This document shows, one piece after another, positions 9,047-17,592 of a stretch of DNA of 47,866 bases; the stretch's first letter is position 1; each line of letters starts with the position of its first letter. Where the stretch lies: NCBI GenBank assembly GCA_002279355.1, contig NCBV01000008.1, positions 53,235-101,100 on the forward strand. The letters are read 5' to 3'. The position numbers and the translations under genes are program-made. This DNA comes from Acidiphilium sp. 37-60-79. Lineage in GTDB: Bacteria; Pseudomonadota; Alphaproteobacteria; Acetobacterales; Acetobacteraceae. Under the pieces are notes generated by a model. It made no database searches and was not told the origin of the DNA. It was given only the letters and a program-made list of their open reading frames with translations.

Positions 9047-9582
9047 GCTTCAAGACACCGTTTCAACGACGCTAAACCGCGCAAAATCCAGCTTTTGACG
9101 GTACCCAGCGGGGTTTTGGTCAGTTCGGCAATCTCGGTATGGGAATAACCATCGACAAAGGCGAGCTTGATCGATCGTTGCCAAGCTTCGGGCAGCGTGC
9201 CCAAACAGGTGGCGAGCGCCGATTGATCCTCGACCGAAACCGGCAATTCCGCCGCAATGTCGGGCAGTTCATCGGTGCCAGTATGGCGTTTTTCGGCTTC
9301 AATCCGATCCAACGCCCGATACCGCAAAATGGCGACCATCCATCCCATCGCTGAGCCGCGCGCCGCGTCGAACCGATCCGCATTTCGCCAAATCTGTAAA
9401 AACGCTTCTTGCACCACATCCTCGGCTTGCGGCCGATTGCGCAACAAGCGCAATGCGATGCCGAGAAGTTTCGGCGCGGCCAAATCGTAGAGAGACCGCA
9501 ACGCCGCGCTATCGCGCCCGGCACAACGGCTGAGCAGCGCACGCAAGCGAACATCTTCCGCAGTGCCGAGCGTTGTACTCAT
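9043..9582 (-). CDS. ECF RNA polymerase sigma factor, SigK-like
   Basis: This 179-residue group 4 sigma factor has region 2 (LYDLAAPKLLGIALRLL, then QAEDVVQEAFLQIWRNADRFD) and region 4 (LPEAWQRSIKLAFVDGYSHT, then TPLGTVKSWILRGL). The start MSTTLG at 9582 is preferred over in-frame upstream starts, because the promoter-like motif at 9626-9651 would put the transcript start near 9618, too close for the alternatives. It is coupled to the anti-sigma gene. The probable regulon is its own operon plus the divergent DUF3034/haemoglobin/HiPIP operon, since both share GCATCC-N16-CGTA. Confidence 0.93.
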   Translation of the reverse strand: MSTTLGTAEDVRLRALLSRCAGRDSAALRSLYDLAAPKLLGIALRLLRNRPQAEDVVQEAFLQIWRNADRFDAARGSAMGWMVAILRYRALDRIEAEKRHTGTDELPDIAAELPVSVEDQSALATCLGTLPEAWQRSIKLAFVDGYSHTEIAELTKTPLGTVKSWILRGLASLKRCLEA

Positions 9583-9625
9583 CAGAGGGTGTGAAACAAT
9601 TCCATCAAACATGATCGTAAGCGGA

Positions 9626-9651
9626 TACGTGCTGCATGGCAATCTGGATGC
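9626..9651 (-). promoter_or_regulatory. Predicted ECF promoter for the sigma/anti-sigma operon
   Basis: Reading the minus strand, GCATCC (9651-9646) is followed after exactly 16 bases by CGTA (9629-9626). The same motif and spacing occur on the plus strand before the divergent operon. It resembles, from memory, the CCATCC/CCGAAT promoters of the SigK group. Autoregulation is inferred. Confidence 0.65.
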
Positions 9652-9735
9652 AGCAACCCGTCTGCCGCGACCTGTTGTCGTCTTATCACAGCAATCCGAG
9701 CGCCCCAACAGCGACGAAAAAATTTCATCAATGTT

Positions 9736-9761
9736 GCATCCGGTTAAGTTTGATATTCGTA
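9736..9761 (+). promoter_or_regulatory. Predicted ECF promoter for the DUF3034-haemoglobin-HiPIP operon
   Basis: GCATCC (9736-9741), a 16-base spacer and CGTA (9758-9761) lie 29 bases before the ATG at 9790. The leader then carries AGGAG, a good ribosome site. The match in both hexamer sequence and spacing to the divergent site points to control by the adjacent ECF sigma factor. Confidence 0.68.
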
Positions 9762-9789
9762 GAGCGTTATACAATAACAGGAGATCGAC

Positions 9790-10794
9790 ATGTCGGAATC
9801 GCCAAAATCAACACCCAAACAATTGGTATCACATCGCAATAATTACCGTCCGCGGACCTCGCTTAGTTGCGCAATATTGATCGGCATCATAGGCGCTGTG
9901 GCAGCTCCGGCCGCACACGCGCAGAACGCGATGACCGCCCAAGGCGGCCTGCTCGCAACCGGCGGCGTGACCAGCATCAGCGGTGTTGCCGGTGGTGGTA
10001 TCAATCCGTTCGCGATGATTGCAGGCTATGACACCAACGACCAAATCGGCGCGACCGGTTTCTACACGCATCTAATCGCGGGCAGTTACACACTGAATGC
10101 GGGCGGCGCCGCTGTGGGGTTGTTTAATCGGGTGGAAATCTCGGTGGCGCGGCAAAATTTAGATCTAGGCACGCCAGGGGCGAGCCTCGGCCTCGGCTCT
10201 AATTTCAATCTGAGCCAGAATATTTTCAGCGCGAAAGTCCGGCTGTTCGGCAATGCGGTCTATGACCAAAACTCGTTGGAGCCGGTCGTATCGGTTGGCG
10301 CGTCTTATCATGAAAACGTCACCAGCGCATTCCCTGGCACCAGCATCCCTCTGCCCAAGGCTGTCGGCTCACATCTAGATGGCACCAGCTTCTATATCGA
10401 TGCGACCAAGCTCTTTATCGACGGCTTGTTCGGCCATTACACCTTGGTCAACGCGGGCTTGCGTCTAACAAACTCGAATTATACCGGGCTCCTCGGCTTT
10501 GGCGGCACGAACAGCGCCGGGCAATTCAAATCGGGTTACCATGTCGAGCCGTTCGTCTCATTCGCCTATTTCCCGGATCGCAAAGTCGCCGTCGGTTATG
10601 AGTTCCGGGCGATGCCGCATTTTGACGTGGCTGGCGCTCTGAATTTGAACACTACCAATAACTGGCAAGATGTATTCGTCGCCTATTTCCCAACTAAAAA
10701 CCTCTCGATCACCGCCGCTTATGCCGCGCTCGGGACCATTGCCGGGGCCAAAAACTCGAACGGTCTATATCTATCTCTCACCGCCACCTTCTAA
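9790..10794 (+). CDS. DUF3034-family outer-membrane beta-barrel protein
   Basis: The 334-residue product has a long N-terminal region ending in a signal sequence (SCAILIGIIGAVAAPAAHAQ). The mature part has alternating polar and hydrophobic segments rich in Gly, Asn and aromatic residues, and ends in LYLSLTATF with a terminal Phe, as in outer-membrane barrels. Features such as NAMTAQGGLLATGGVTSISG and a GGGINPFAMIAGYDT segment match the DUF3034 family as I know it; no function is established. It is first in an operon with an exported haemoglobin and HiPIP. Pore, receptor or scaffold roles are all possible. A MetI-like shorter start was not found; the listed ATG has a clear AGGAG. Confidence 0.8.
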   Translation: MSESPKSTPKQLVSHRNNYRPRTSLSCAILIGIIGAVAAPAAHAQNAMTAQGGLLATGGVTSISGVAGGGINPFAMIAGYDTNDQIGATGFYTHLIAGSYTLNAGGAAVGLFNRVEISVARQNLDLGTPGASLGLGSNFNLSQNIFSAKVRLFGNAVYDQNSLEPVVSVGASYHENVTSAFPGTSIPLPKAVGSHLDGTSFYIDATKLFIDGLFGHYTLVNAGLRLTNSNYTGLLGFGGTNSAGQFKSGYHVEPFVSFAYFPDRKVAVGYEFRAMPHFDVAGALNLNTTNNWQDVFVAYFPTKNLSITAAYAALGTIAGAKNSNGLYLSLTATF

Positions 10795-10840
10795 CCAAAC
10801 TCGATTGATGACCTCTCAATCCTCTCAGGAGTAATACTGA

Positions 10841-11299
10841 ATGACCAACGCAACACGCAAAATTTTCGCGCACAGCACGCTGCTGGCTTCCGTCGCCGGG
10901 GCGCTGCTCGCGCTAACCCCGGTGTTGAGCACACCGGCACGCGCCTCAACCGGCTACTATCAGCAATTTGGCAGTCGCCCAGGAACGACCGCCCTGATCA
11001 ACCGTTTCGTCGGTAATGTGTTGGCGGATTCGCGCATTAATTTTTACTTCGCCCACACCAACATCCCCGCTCTGAAAGCCGCCTTAGTCAATCAAGTGTG
11101 CAATCTCGAAGGCGGCGGCTGCCCTTTCAACATGAATATGCATACGATCCATGAAAATATGGGGGTTACCCAAGCGGCGTTTAACGCGCTGGCCGAAGAC
11201 ATGATCCGCGCGCTCGATGAACAGCAAATCCCCGTTGCGGCACAGAACAATCTCCTCGCCAAACTCGCGGCGATGGAACCGGAAATCGTCACAAAATAA
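10841..11299 (+). CDS. Group I truncated haemoglobin with N-terminal signal peptide
   Basis: The 152-residue protein has a signal peptide (TLLASVAGALLALTPVLSTPARA, cut near residue 35) and then a 2-on-2 globin fold: TALINRFVGNVLADSRINFYF, then MNMHTIHENMGVTQAAF. His104 aligns with the proximal haem ligand of group I truncated haemoglobins. Cys87 and Cys94 flank the GGG turn and could form a disulfide in the periplasm. By hand alignment the distal B10 Tyr and E11 Gln appear to be Val57 and Leu82, so the pocket may be nonpolar. Most relatives are cytoplasmic; export and pairing with a HiPIP suggest an envelope redox or ligand-binding role. An AGGAG site precedes the ATG. Confidence 0.87.
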   Translation: MTNATRKIFAHSTLLASVAGALLALTPVLSTPARASTGYYQQFGSRPGTTALINRFVGNVLADSRINFYFAHTNIPALKAALVNQVCNLEGGGCPFNMNMHTIHENMGVTQAAFNALAEDMIRALDEQQIPVAAQNNLLAKLAAMEPEIVTK

Positions 11300-11330
11300 T
11301 CTGCGCTGCACCATCCTTCAGGAGGTCACC

Positions 11331-11597
11331 ATGAGCACGAACAATTTTGGTCGTCGTATCACGCTGAAAGCCATTCTAGCCAGCGCTGTCGGCTCGGCCG
11401 CAACCCTTGCCTTCACCCCGGCACAGGCCTCGAACAAGGCATCGAAGGCCATTGCTGGCTACGTGGCCAAACCAGGCCCCAATGGCGCGCAATGCTCGAC
11501 ATGTGTAAACTACACCCCCACCGATTCCATGTGTATGGCGGTGACAGGTGTGGTGTCGCCTTCCGGCTATTGCAATTTCTACGCGCCCAAAAATTGA
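11331..11597 (+). CDS. High-potential iron-sulfur protein (HiPIP), Tat-exported
   Basis: This 88-residue protein has a twin-arginine signal (GRRITLKAILASAVGSAA, cut near AQA at 31-33). Four cysteines, at 55, 58, 68 and 81, have the HiPIP spacing C-x2-C-x9-C-x12-C and would bind one [4Fe-4S] cluster at high potential. HiPIPs are soluble periplasmic electron carriers between respiratory or photosynthetic complexes and acceptors. The ATG is preceded by AGGAGG, 31 bases after the haemoglobin stop. Its operon partners suggest it exchanges electrons with the exported haemoglobin, which is inference. Confidence 0.9.
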   Translation: MSTNNFGRRITLKAILASAVGSAATLAFTPAQASNKASKAIAGYVAKPGPNGAQCSTCVNYTPTDSMCMAVTGVVSPSGYCNFYAPKN

Positions 11598-11604
11598 TCG
11601 AGGC

Positions 11605-11632
11605 ACCCGGCGGCGGCCGATCGCCGCTGGGT
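11605..11632. terminator. Hairpin between the converging HiPIP and kdpE genes
   Basis: ACCCGGCGGC (11605-11614) pairs with GCCGCTGGGT (11623-11632), ten pairs with one G-T wobble, around an eight-base loop. It lies eight bases after the HiPIP stop and nine bases beyond the kdpE stop, so it may act in both directions. A short T run (AATTTTT) follows some distance away only on the minus strand. Confidence 0.5.
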
Positions 11633-11640
11633 ATCGATTG

Positions 11641-12315
11641 TTAGTCGAAATAATAGCCCACACCGGGGCGAGTTTTGATATGCGCCTCGCCAAAATCGCC
11701 CAGCTTGCGACGCAAATGGCCAATATAAATTCGTAGATAATTCATCTCGCGGTCCTGCGCGTTGCCCCAAACCGCCTTCAGGATCGCGCTATGGGTGATC
11801 ACTCGACCGCGATTGCGCAGCAAGAACTCAAGCAGCCGAAATTCGGTGCGGGTGAAACTGACCGTCGTGCCGCTGAGCCGACCAGTTAATGCCTGGCCGT
11901 CCAGTTCCAGCCCATCCACAATGATGATGCCCCCGACCTCGAAACCCGGCGCATTAATCCGCAACGCCGCCCGTAACCGGGCGAGCAATTCACCAAGGCT
12001 AAAGGGTTTTTCGATGTAATCATTGGCTCCACAATCAAGTGCGGCAATTTTATCAGCGTCGCGGTCGCGCGCCGAGAGCACGATAATGGGCATCGCATAG
12101 TCACGACGAATCTCGGCTAACAATTCTTGTCCATCACGATCCGGCAGCCCTAAATCGAGCAAAATCAAATCCGGCATTCGCGCGGCAATCACCCTGCGCG
12201 CCTCCGCGGCGTTATCAGCGCGCCAGACCGTATACGCGGCCGATTCCAAAGCGGGCTTGAGAAACCGATGAATTTGCGGCTCGTCATCGATCACGAGGAT
12301 TGAGCGGCCGCTCAT
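11641..12315 (-). CDS. kdpE: Kdp operon response regulator
   Basis: KdpE is the OmpR-type regulator that activates kdp transcription under K+ limitation. The 224 residues hold a receiver domain (ILVIDDEPQ, phospho-acceptor Asp54 in LILLDLGLPD, then VLSARD and the EKPF Lys) and a winged-helix DNA-binding domain (FTRTEFRLLEFLLRNRGRVITH, then YLRIYIGHLRRKLG). The start overlaps the kdpD stop by four bases. It is last in the kdp operon. Confidence 0.96.
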   Translation of the reverse strand: MSGRSILVIDDEPQIHRFLKPALESAAYTVWRADNAAEARRVIAARMPDLILLDLGLPDRDGQELLAEIRRDYAMPIIVLSARDRDADKIAALDCGANDYIEKPFSLGELLARLRAALRINAPGFEVGGIIIVDGLELDGQALTGRLSGTTVSFTRTEFRLLEFLLRNRGRVITHSAILKAVWGNAQDREMNYLRIYIGHLRRKLGDFGEAHIKTRPGVGYYFD

Positions 12316-14912
12316 GCGCTGAGAACCCTAATCGTGATCATGGTGCCGGGCATGCCATCACGCGGCAAGTCCGTTCGTGGGCTCATCGCCTCAATCGATC
12401 CGCCCATGGCATCGGCGAAGGCGCGTGCAATCGCAAGTCCAAGTCCGGTGCCCGACGCAACCCGATCGCCCCGCTCTGCACGAAAAAAACTATCGAATAC
12501 GCGCGGTAAATCGGCGGGCGCAATGCCGATCCCCTCATCGGCCACAGTGATGATCACCCATGCGCCATCGCGCCGGGCCGCAATCGAAATTGCCGACCCG
12601 GTCGGTGCGTATTTCACCGCATTTTCCAGACAATTTACCAAAATTTGCTCTAACAGACTTGGGTCAGCAATAACGGTTTGCACCTCATCGGCAATATTAA
12701 CGCCCGCATGAAATGCGTCGGGTACCCGTGCCACCGCAGCCTCAATCAATGCCGGTAGCGCCACCGGATCACGCCGGGCAATAATCTCGCCGGTTTCAAT
12801 CCGCGCCATGCCGGTAATATTCGCCAAAAATCGTGTCATACGGCCGACATCCTGGACAATACTGGCCAACAAATCCAGCCGCACCGCCTCGGTGATCGCG
12901 CTACCGGCGGCAATCAAGGTTTGCGCCGCCCCGCTAATCCCCGTCAGCGGCGTCCGTAAATCATGCGACAGCGACGATAGCAGGGCCGTGCGCAGCAATT
13001 GGGTTTTCGCTTGGGCGCGGATTTCGGCTGCGCGTGCAGCAAGGCGTAGCCGCTCGGTCGCCATGGCACCCTGATCCGCCAACGCGTTCAAGGCTTGCAC
13101 CATCGGCTCGGTCAGCGCCCCCGTTGGCCTGACCCCCAACACGCCAAGACTACCCGCCTCGGTCGCTAACGGAAAAAACCGCCATGCCACCGATGGCAGC
13201 GTGATGGTGCCAACGCCGGTTTCGATTTTATTGCGAAAGGCGAAATCAGCCGCCGCATGTTCGGCTTCGCTGAGGGTTGGCATTGGCACCAGGTCCGCGC
13301 CATCAGCCATCAGCACAATCGCGCCTCCGGCGAGAGAAGCCGCTTCACCCTCAATCGCGTGGCTCAGCGACGCCAGATCGGTCGCAGCGGCGAGGGTGCG
13401 GCCAAACAAAGCCACCCGGCGCAGCGCATCAATCCGGCTGCGCGCCGCTTCCGCCTCAATCCGCACCCGCCCCGCCAGCGTGCCGGTGAGCAAGCCAACA
13501 GCAAGAAACACCACTAACGCCACAATATCACGCGGGTCACCAACCGACAGGGTAAAAACCGGCGGTAGAAAAAAGAAGTTCCAAAGTAAAAAACTCGCAA
13601 CTGCGGCAAACAGGCCAAGCCTGCGCCCATAACGGCTGGCCACACCGACCACAATGGCGGTGAACACAAACCCCATCGCATCGCGCGGCACCACCGAGCG
13701 CAGCACGTAACCCAACGCCGTGGCGAAGGCCATGATCACAAGGCTGGTTGCGTAAGGAGCCATACTAGGCTTGGTCTTTATGGGCTTTGGTGGCGCCGGG
13801 CGCGCCGCCGGATCGGGTACCACATAGAGCGAATATGCCCGCGCATGGCGGGCTAACGAGCGTGCCAACGACCGCGTCTGCCAAAAACTTACCGCGCCGC
13901 GCGCCACCACAATATGCGCAACATTATGCTGAGCCGCCGCCGCTAGCACCGCCGCTACCGCATCGGCATTGGTGGCGGTTTCCACCGTGCCGCCCAATTG
14001 CAGCGCCAAATCAAGCGCAGATTGCACATTCGCGCTCGTCGCGGTTTCCGCATGAAACGCGAGCAGCGGCGCTCGCAACGCATCAGCAAGCCGTGCCGCG
14101 TGGCGCACCACCTGCTCCGAGGCTGCGCCCGCCTCAATCACCGCCATCACCCGCTCCGCCGCCGGCCACGGTCCGGCAATAGCGCGCGCGCGCATGTAGG
14201 TCGCGATGTCACGATCAACATGCTGGGCCACCCGCCGGAGCGCCATTTCGCGCAACGCCGCCAAATTGCCCGGACGAAAAAATCCATCCAACGCACGCCG
14301 CGCCAAATCCGGCCGATAGATCCGCCCCTGCTCCAAGCGAACGCGCAACTCTGCCGGTGGCAAATCGATCAATTCAATTTCTGTAGCGAGACCGAGCACC
14401 GTATCAGGCAGGGTTTCCGCAACCCGCACGCCGGTAATGCGCGCCACCTGATCATGCACGCTCTCCAGATGCTGCACGTTCAGCGTGGTCCAAACATCAA
14501 TGCCCGCTTCGAGAATATCGACAACGTCTTGCCAGCGTTTGGAATGGCGCAGTCCCGGTGCATTGGTATGGGCCAATTCGTCAACCAGCAACAAAGCCGG
14601 TCGCCGGGCAATTGCGGCGTCAAGGTCAAATTCCTCGATCACACGCCCACGATACGCCACCTGCTTGCGCGCGAGTAGCGGCAAATCGTTAAGTTGCGCC
14701 ACGGTTTCGGCGCGACCATGGGTTTCAATTAACCCGGCCAGCACATCAATACCCTCGGCTCGCTTTTGCCGCGCAGCGGCTAACATTTCCCACGTCTTGC
14801 CAACCCCCGGTGCCGCGCCGAGAAAAATCTTCAGCCGACCCCGATGCGCGCCAACAAGCGCAGCGAGCAGGGCGTCCGGGTCAGGTCGTTGATCGTCCGC
14901 TGTCGTGGCCAT
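12312..14912 (-). CDS. kdpD: Sensor histidine kinase of the Kdp system
   Basis: KdpD is the membrane sensor that phosphorylates KdpE when K+ is low. The 866-residue protein has the N-terminal KdpD domain with a Walker A motif (GAAPGVGKT, residues 32-40) and LVDELAHTNAPG. A USP-like domain follows at about 240-370, then a four-helix membrane block (about 385-480). After this come a GAF-like region, the phospho-acceptor His in SLSHDLRTPL and an HATPase domain with NCLENAVKYAP and DEGIGIAP. It lies nine bases after kdpC and overlaps kdpE, so sensor and pump are in one operon. Confidence 0.97.
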   Translation of the reverse strand: MATTADDQRPDPDALLAALVGAHRGRLKIFLGAAPGVGKTWEMLAAARQKRAEGIDVLAGLIETHGRAETVAQLNDLPLLARKQVAYRGRVIEEFDLDAAIARRPALLLVDELAHTNAPGLRHSKRWQDVVDILEAGIDVWTTLNVQHLESVHDQVARITGVRVAETLPDTVLGLATEIELIDLPPAELRVRLEQGRIYRPDLARRALDGFFRPGNLAALREMALRRVAQHVDRDIATYMRARAIAGPWPAAERVMAVIEAGAASEQVVRHAARLADALRAPLLAFHAETATSANVQSALDLALQLGGTVETATNADAVAAVLAAAAQHNVAHIVVARGAVSFWQTRSLARSLARHARAYSLYVVPDPAARPAPPKPIKTKPSMAPYATSLVIMAFATALGYVLRSVVPRDAMGFVFTAIVVGVASRYGRRLGLFAAVASFLLWNFFFLPPVFTLSVGDPRDIVALVVFLAVGLLTGTLAGRVRIEAEAARSRIDALRRVALFGRTLAAATDLASLSHAIEGEAASLAGGAIVLMADGADLVPMPTLSEAEHAAADFAFRNKIETGVGTITLPSVAWRFFPLATEAGSLGVLGVRPTGALTEPMVQALNALADQGAMATERLRLAARAAEIRAQAKTQLLRTALLSSLSHDLRTPLTGISGAAQTLIAAGSAITEAVRLDLLASIVQDVGRMTRFLANITGMARIETGEIIARRDPVALPALIEAAVARVPDAFHAGVNIADEVQTVIADPSLLEQILVNCLENAVKYAPTGSAISIAARRDGAWVIITVADEGIGIAPADLPRVFDSFFRAERGDRVASGTGLGLAIARAFADAMGGSIEAMSPRTDLPRDGMPGTMITIRVLSA

Positions 14913-14921
14913 ACGGTGCGA

Positions 14922-15548
14922 TCATCGCGCCTTTAGCCCTTGCAGCGCAAGATTGAGCTTCAGCACATTGACATGGTCGGTGCCGATCACCCCAAACAGC
15001 CGGTGCGCTGCCAGATGTTGCACCAAATCGCGCACCATCACGACCGGCAGATGCCGGGCCGCAGCCACTGACGGCGCTTGCCGCAGCGCATTCGCCAGAG
15101 AAATGTCCGGATCAAGCCCGGAACCCGAACTGGTCACCGCATCATCGGGCACCCTCCCTGGCCCATAGGCGGCCCGATAGGCGGCGATACGCGCCATCAC
15201 ATGGTCAATCATACCCCTATTGGTCGGCCCGACGCTGGAGCCGCCTGATTCCGATGCGTCATAGGGTGTGGCCACCGTTTGCCCCTTGGCATTTGTCCCG
15301 CTGAGCGCCGACGGGCGCGGCTGAAACCAGCGAGCCGCCTTAATGCCGGGTCCGGCAAAATTTTGCCCAATCAACGCCGAGCCAATCACTTGGCCGTTCA
15401 CCCGCAGCAAGCTGCCATTGGCTTGCAACGGCGCAATCAACTGGGCCAAGCCGGTAAAGCCGACGGGCAGCAAGAACCCCAGCACAAGGGTAAACAGCAA
15501 TACCAATGACAAAGCAGGGCGGATTTCGCGGATCATGATCGGTCCCAT
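14922..15548 (-). CDS. kdpC: K+-transporting ATPase subunit C
   Basis: KdpC is the single-span accessory subunit of the KdpFABC pump. The 208-residue protein has one N-terminal membrane helix (ALSLVLLFTLVLGFLLPVGF) and the conserved periplasmic part (GSALIGQNF, RWFQPRPSA, SGSGLDPDISLANA, GVIGTDHVNVLKLNLAL). The ATG at 15548 forms a TGATG junction with the kdpB stop, suggesting coupled translation. An internal ATG at 15536 would shorten it by four residues. Confidence 0.95.
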   Translation of the reverse strand: MGPIMIREIRPALSLVLLFTLVLGFLLPVGFTGLAQLIAPLQANGSLLRVNGQVIGSALIGQNFAGPGIKAARWFQPRPSALSGTNAKGQTVATPYDASESGGSSVGPTNRGMIDHVMARIAAYRAAYGPGRVPDDAVTSSGSGLDPDISLANALRQAPSVAAARHLPVVMVRDLVQHLAAHRLFGVIGTDHVNVLKLNLALQGLKAR

Positions 15549-17581
15549 CAAGAAAAAATGTGAAATGCACCAAGCAGCATGTCGATCGCCTTGATGCCGA
15601 CAAACGGCGTGACAATGCCGCCCAGCCCATAGATCAACAAATTTCGACGCAAGAGTGCTGCCGCCCCCACCGCCCGAAATTTTACGCCGCGCAGGGCGAG
15701 CGGCACCAGCACCACGATGATCAGCGCATTAAAAATCACCGCCGCCAAAATCGCACTGCGGGGCGAGGTCAATTGCATGATATTCAGCGCTTGCAGACCA
15801 GGATAGGTAGCCACAAAAATCGCCGGTAGAATGGCAAAATATTTCGAGATGTCATTAGCGATTGAAAAGGTCGTCAGCGCGCCACGGGTAATCAGTAATT
15901 GCTTGCCGATTTCAACAATTTCAATCAACTTGGTCGGGTCGCTATCCAAATCAACCATATTGCCCGCCTCGCGGGCCGCCTGGGTGCCGGTTTGCATCGC
16001 CACGCCAACATCTGCTTGCGCTAACGCTGGCGCGTCATTGGTGCCATCGCCACACATGGCCACCATCCGCCCCTCCTCCTGGGCTTTGCGAATATAGCCA
16101 AGCTTATCCTGCGGCGTTGCCTCGGCAATCACATCATCCACCCCGGCCTCGGCCGCAATTGCCGCTGCGGTAATCCGGTTATCACCGGTGACCATTACCG
16201 TGCGAATGCCCATCCGCCGCAAATCGGCAAAGCGCTCCTTAATCCCCGGCTTGACGATATCCTTTAGTTCAATCGCCCCCAGCAATCGATTATCCACGGC
16301 GAGCGCAAGCGGGGTCGAGCCCGAACGCGCAATCCGCGAGACGGCGTCGCTAAATTCGGACGGTGCTGCGCCGGTCAGTTTCAACACCGAATCCACCGCC
16401 CCTTTGCGCCAAGCGCGCTCCCCAACATCAATTCCTGAGACACGGGTATTAGCGCTGAATGGCACCAAAGTCGCACCATCCGGCTGCTCGGCGGTGATCT
16501 GATAGCGATCACGCATCAGCGTGATAATCGAGCGCCCCTCTGGCGTTTCATCACCCAACGAGGCGAACGACGCCGCTTGGGCCATCGTCCGTTCATCAAC
16601 CCCGGGAACCGGATAAATTGCGGCAGCCATGCGGTTACCAAAAGTGATGGTACCGGTTTTATCGAGCAGCAACGCATCAACATCGCCCGCCGCCTCAACC
16701 GCCCGGCCCGACGTCGCAACCACATTGAACCGGATCAACCGATCCATCCCCGCGATGCCGATGGCTGATAACAATCCGCCAATGGTCGTTGGGATTAGAC
16801 ACACAAATAACGCTGCTAACACCGCAATTGATAAATGCGTATGCGAATAGGCGGCAAAGCCGGGCAAAGTCGCGACGGCAATGACAAAAACAAACGTCAG
16901 CCCCGCCAGCAGAATGTCAAGCGCAATCTCATTCGGCGTCTTGCGCCGCTCAGCCCCCTCGACCAGCGCAATCATCCGATCCAAAAAGGTCGCGCCTGGT
17001 TCGGCACTTATGCGCACAACAAGCCAGTCCGAGACCACCTGCGTGCCCCCAGTGACGGCGGAGCGATCCCCGCCTGCCTCGCGGATGACGGGTGCAGACT
17101 CACCGGTGATGGCGCTCTCATTGACGCTGGCAATACCCTGAATAATCTCGCCGTCCGAAGGAATAATATCGCCGGTTTCCACCAGCACCAGATCATCCTT
17201 ATGCAAATCAGGCGCGGCTGTCGGCTTGTACATGGTTGGCGCACGCGGATCGAGGATCAGTTTCGCCATCGTGTCCGAGCGTGCCCGGCGCAGCGCATCC
17301 GCACGCACCCGCCCGCGCCCCTCGGCAACAGCTTCAGCAAAGGTGGCAAACAACACAGTCACCCAGAGCCAAGCAGCAATGGTCAACGAAAATGCCGCCG
17401 GTTTTGCCTCGACCAGATGATGCAGCGCCACCAACGTGACCAGCAAGGCAATAAGTTCCGTTGTGAAAATCACGGGGTTGCGGATTAATTGTCTTGGGTT
17501 GAGCTTCAGCACCGCATCGAAACTTGCCCGGCGCAGAATAGTGCGATCAAACAAGCTGATCGTATCGGCATGTGTGGTCAT
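15548..17581 (-). CDS. kdpB: K+-transporting ATPase subunit B
   Basis: KdpB is the P-type ATPase subunit that energises K+ uptake. The 677-residue product shows the A-domain TGES motif ([12 protein letters not shown]), the phosphorylation site DKTGT ([14 protein letters not shown]), the KGAVD nucleotide-binding region, VTGDN and [21 protein letters not shown]. The ATG at 17581 is preferred over the TTG at 17596 because GAGAGATC lies at ribosome-site distance before it. The two genes are separated by 11 bases. Confidence 0.98.
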   Translation of the reverse strand: MTTHADTISLFDRTILRRASFDAVLKLNPRQLIRNPVIFTTELIALLVTLVALHHLVEAKPAAFSLTIAAWLWVTVLFATFAEAVAEGRGRVRADALRRARSDTMAKLILDPRAPTMYKPTAAPDLHKDDLVLVETGDIIPSDGEIIQGIASVNESAITGESAPVIREAGGDRSAVTGGTQVVSDWLVVRISAEPGATFLDRMIALVEGAERRKTPNEIALDILLAGLTFVFVIAVATLPGFAAYSHTHLSIAVLAALFVCLIPTTIGGLLSAIGIAGMDRLIRFNVVATSGRAVEAAGDVDALLLDKTGTITFGNRMAAAIYPVPGVDERTMAQAASFASLGDETPEGRSIITLMRDRYQITAEQPDGATLVPFSANTRVSGIDVGERAWRKGAVDSVLKLTGAAPSEFSDAVSRIARSGSTPLALAVDNRLLGAIELKDIVKPGIKERFADLRRMGIRTVMVTGDNRITAAAIAAEAGVDDVIAEATPQDKLGYIRKAQEEGRMVAMCGDGTNDAPALAQADVGVAMQTGTQAAREAGNMVDLDSDPTKLIEIVEIGKQLLITRGALTTFSIANDISKYFAILPAIFVATYPGLQALNIMQLTSPRSAILAAVIFNALIIVVLVPLALRGVKFRAVGAAALLRRNLLIYGLGGIVTPFVGIKAIDMLLGAFHIFS

Positions 17582-17592
17582 GGTGATCTCTC

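Noticed and set aside
9583-9774. Upstream extension of the ECF sigma factor
   Set aside because: It would cross the predicted promoter of the same gene and adds a segment not found in sigma factors.
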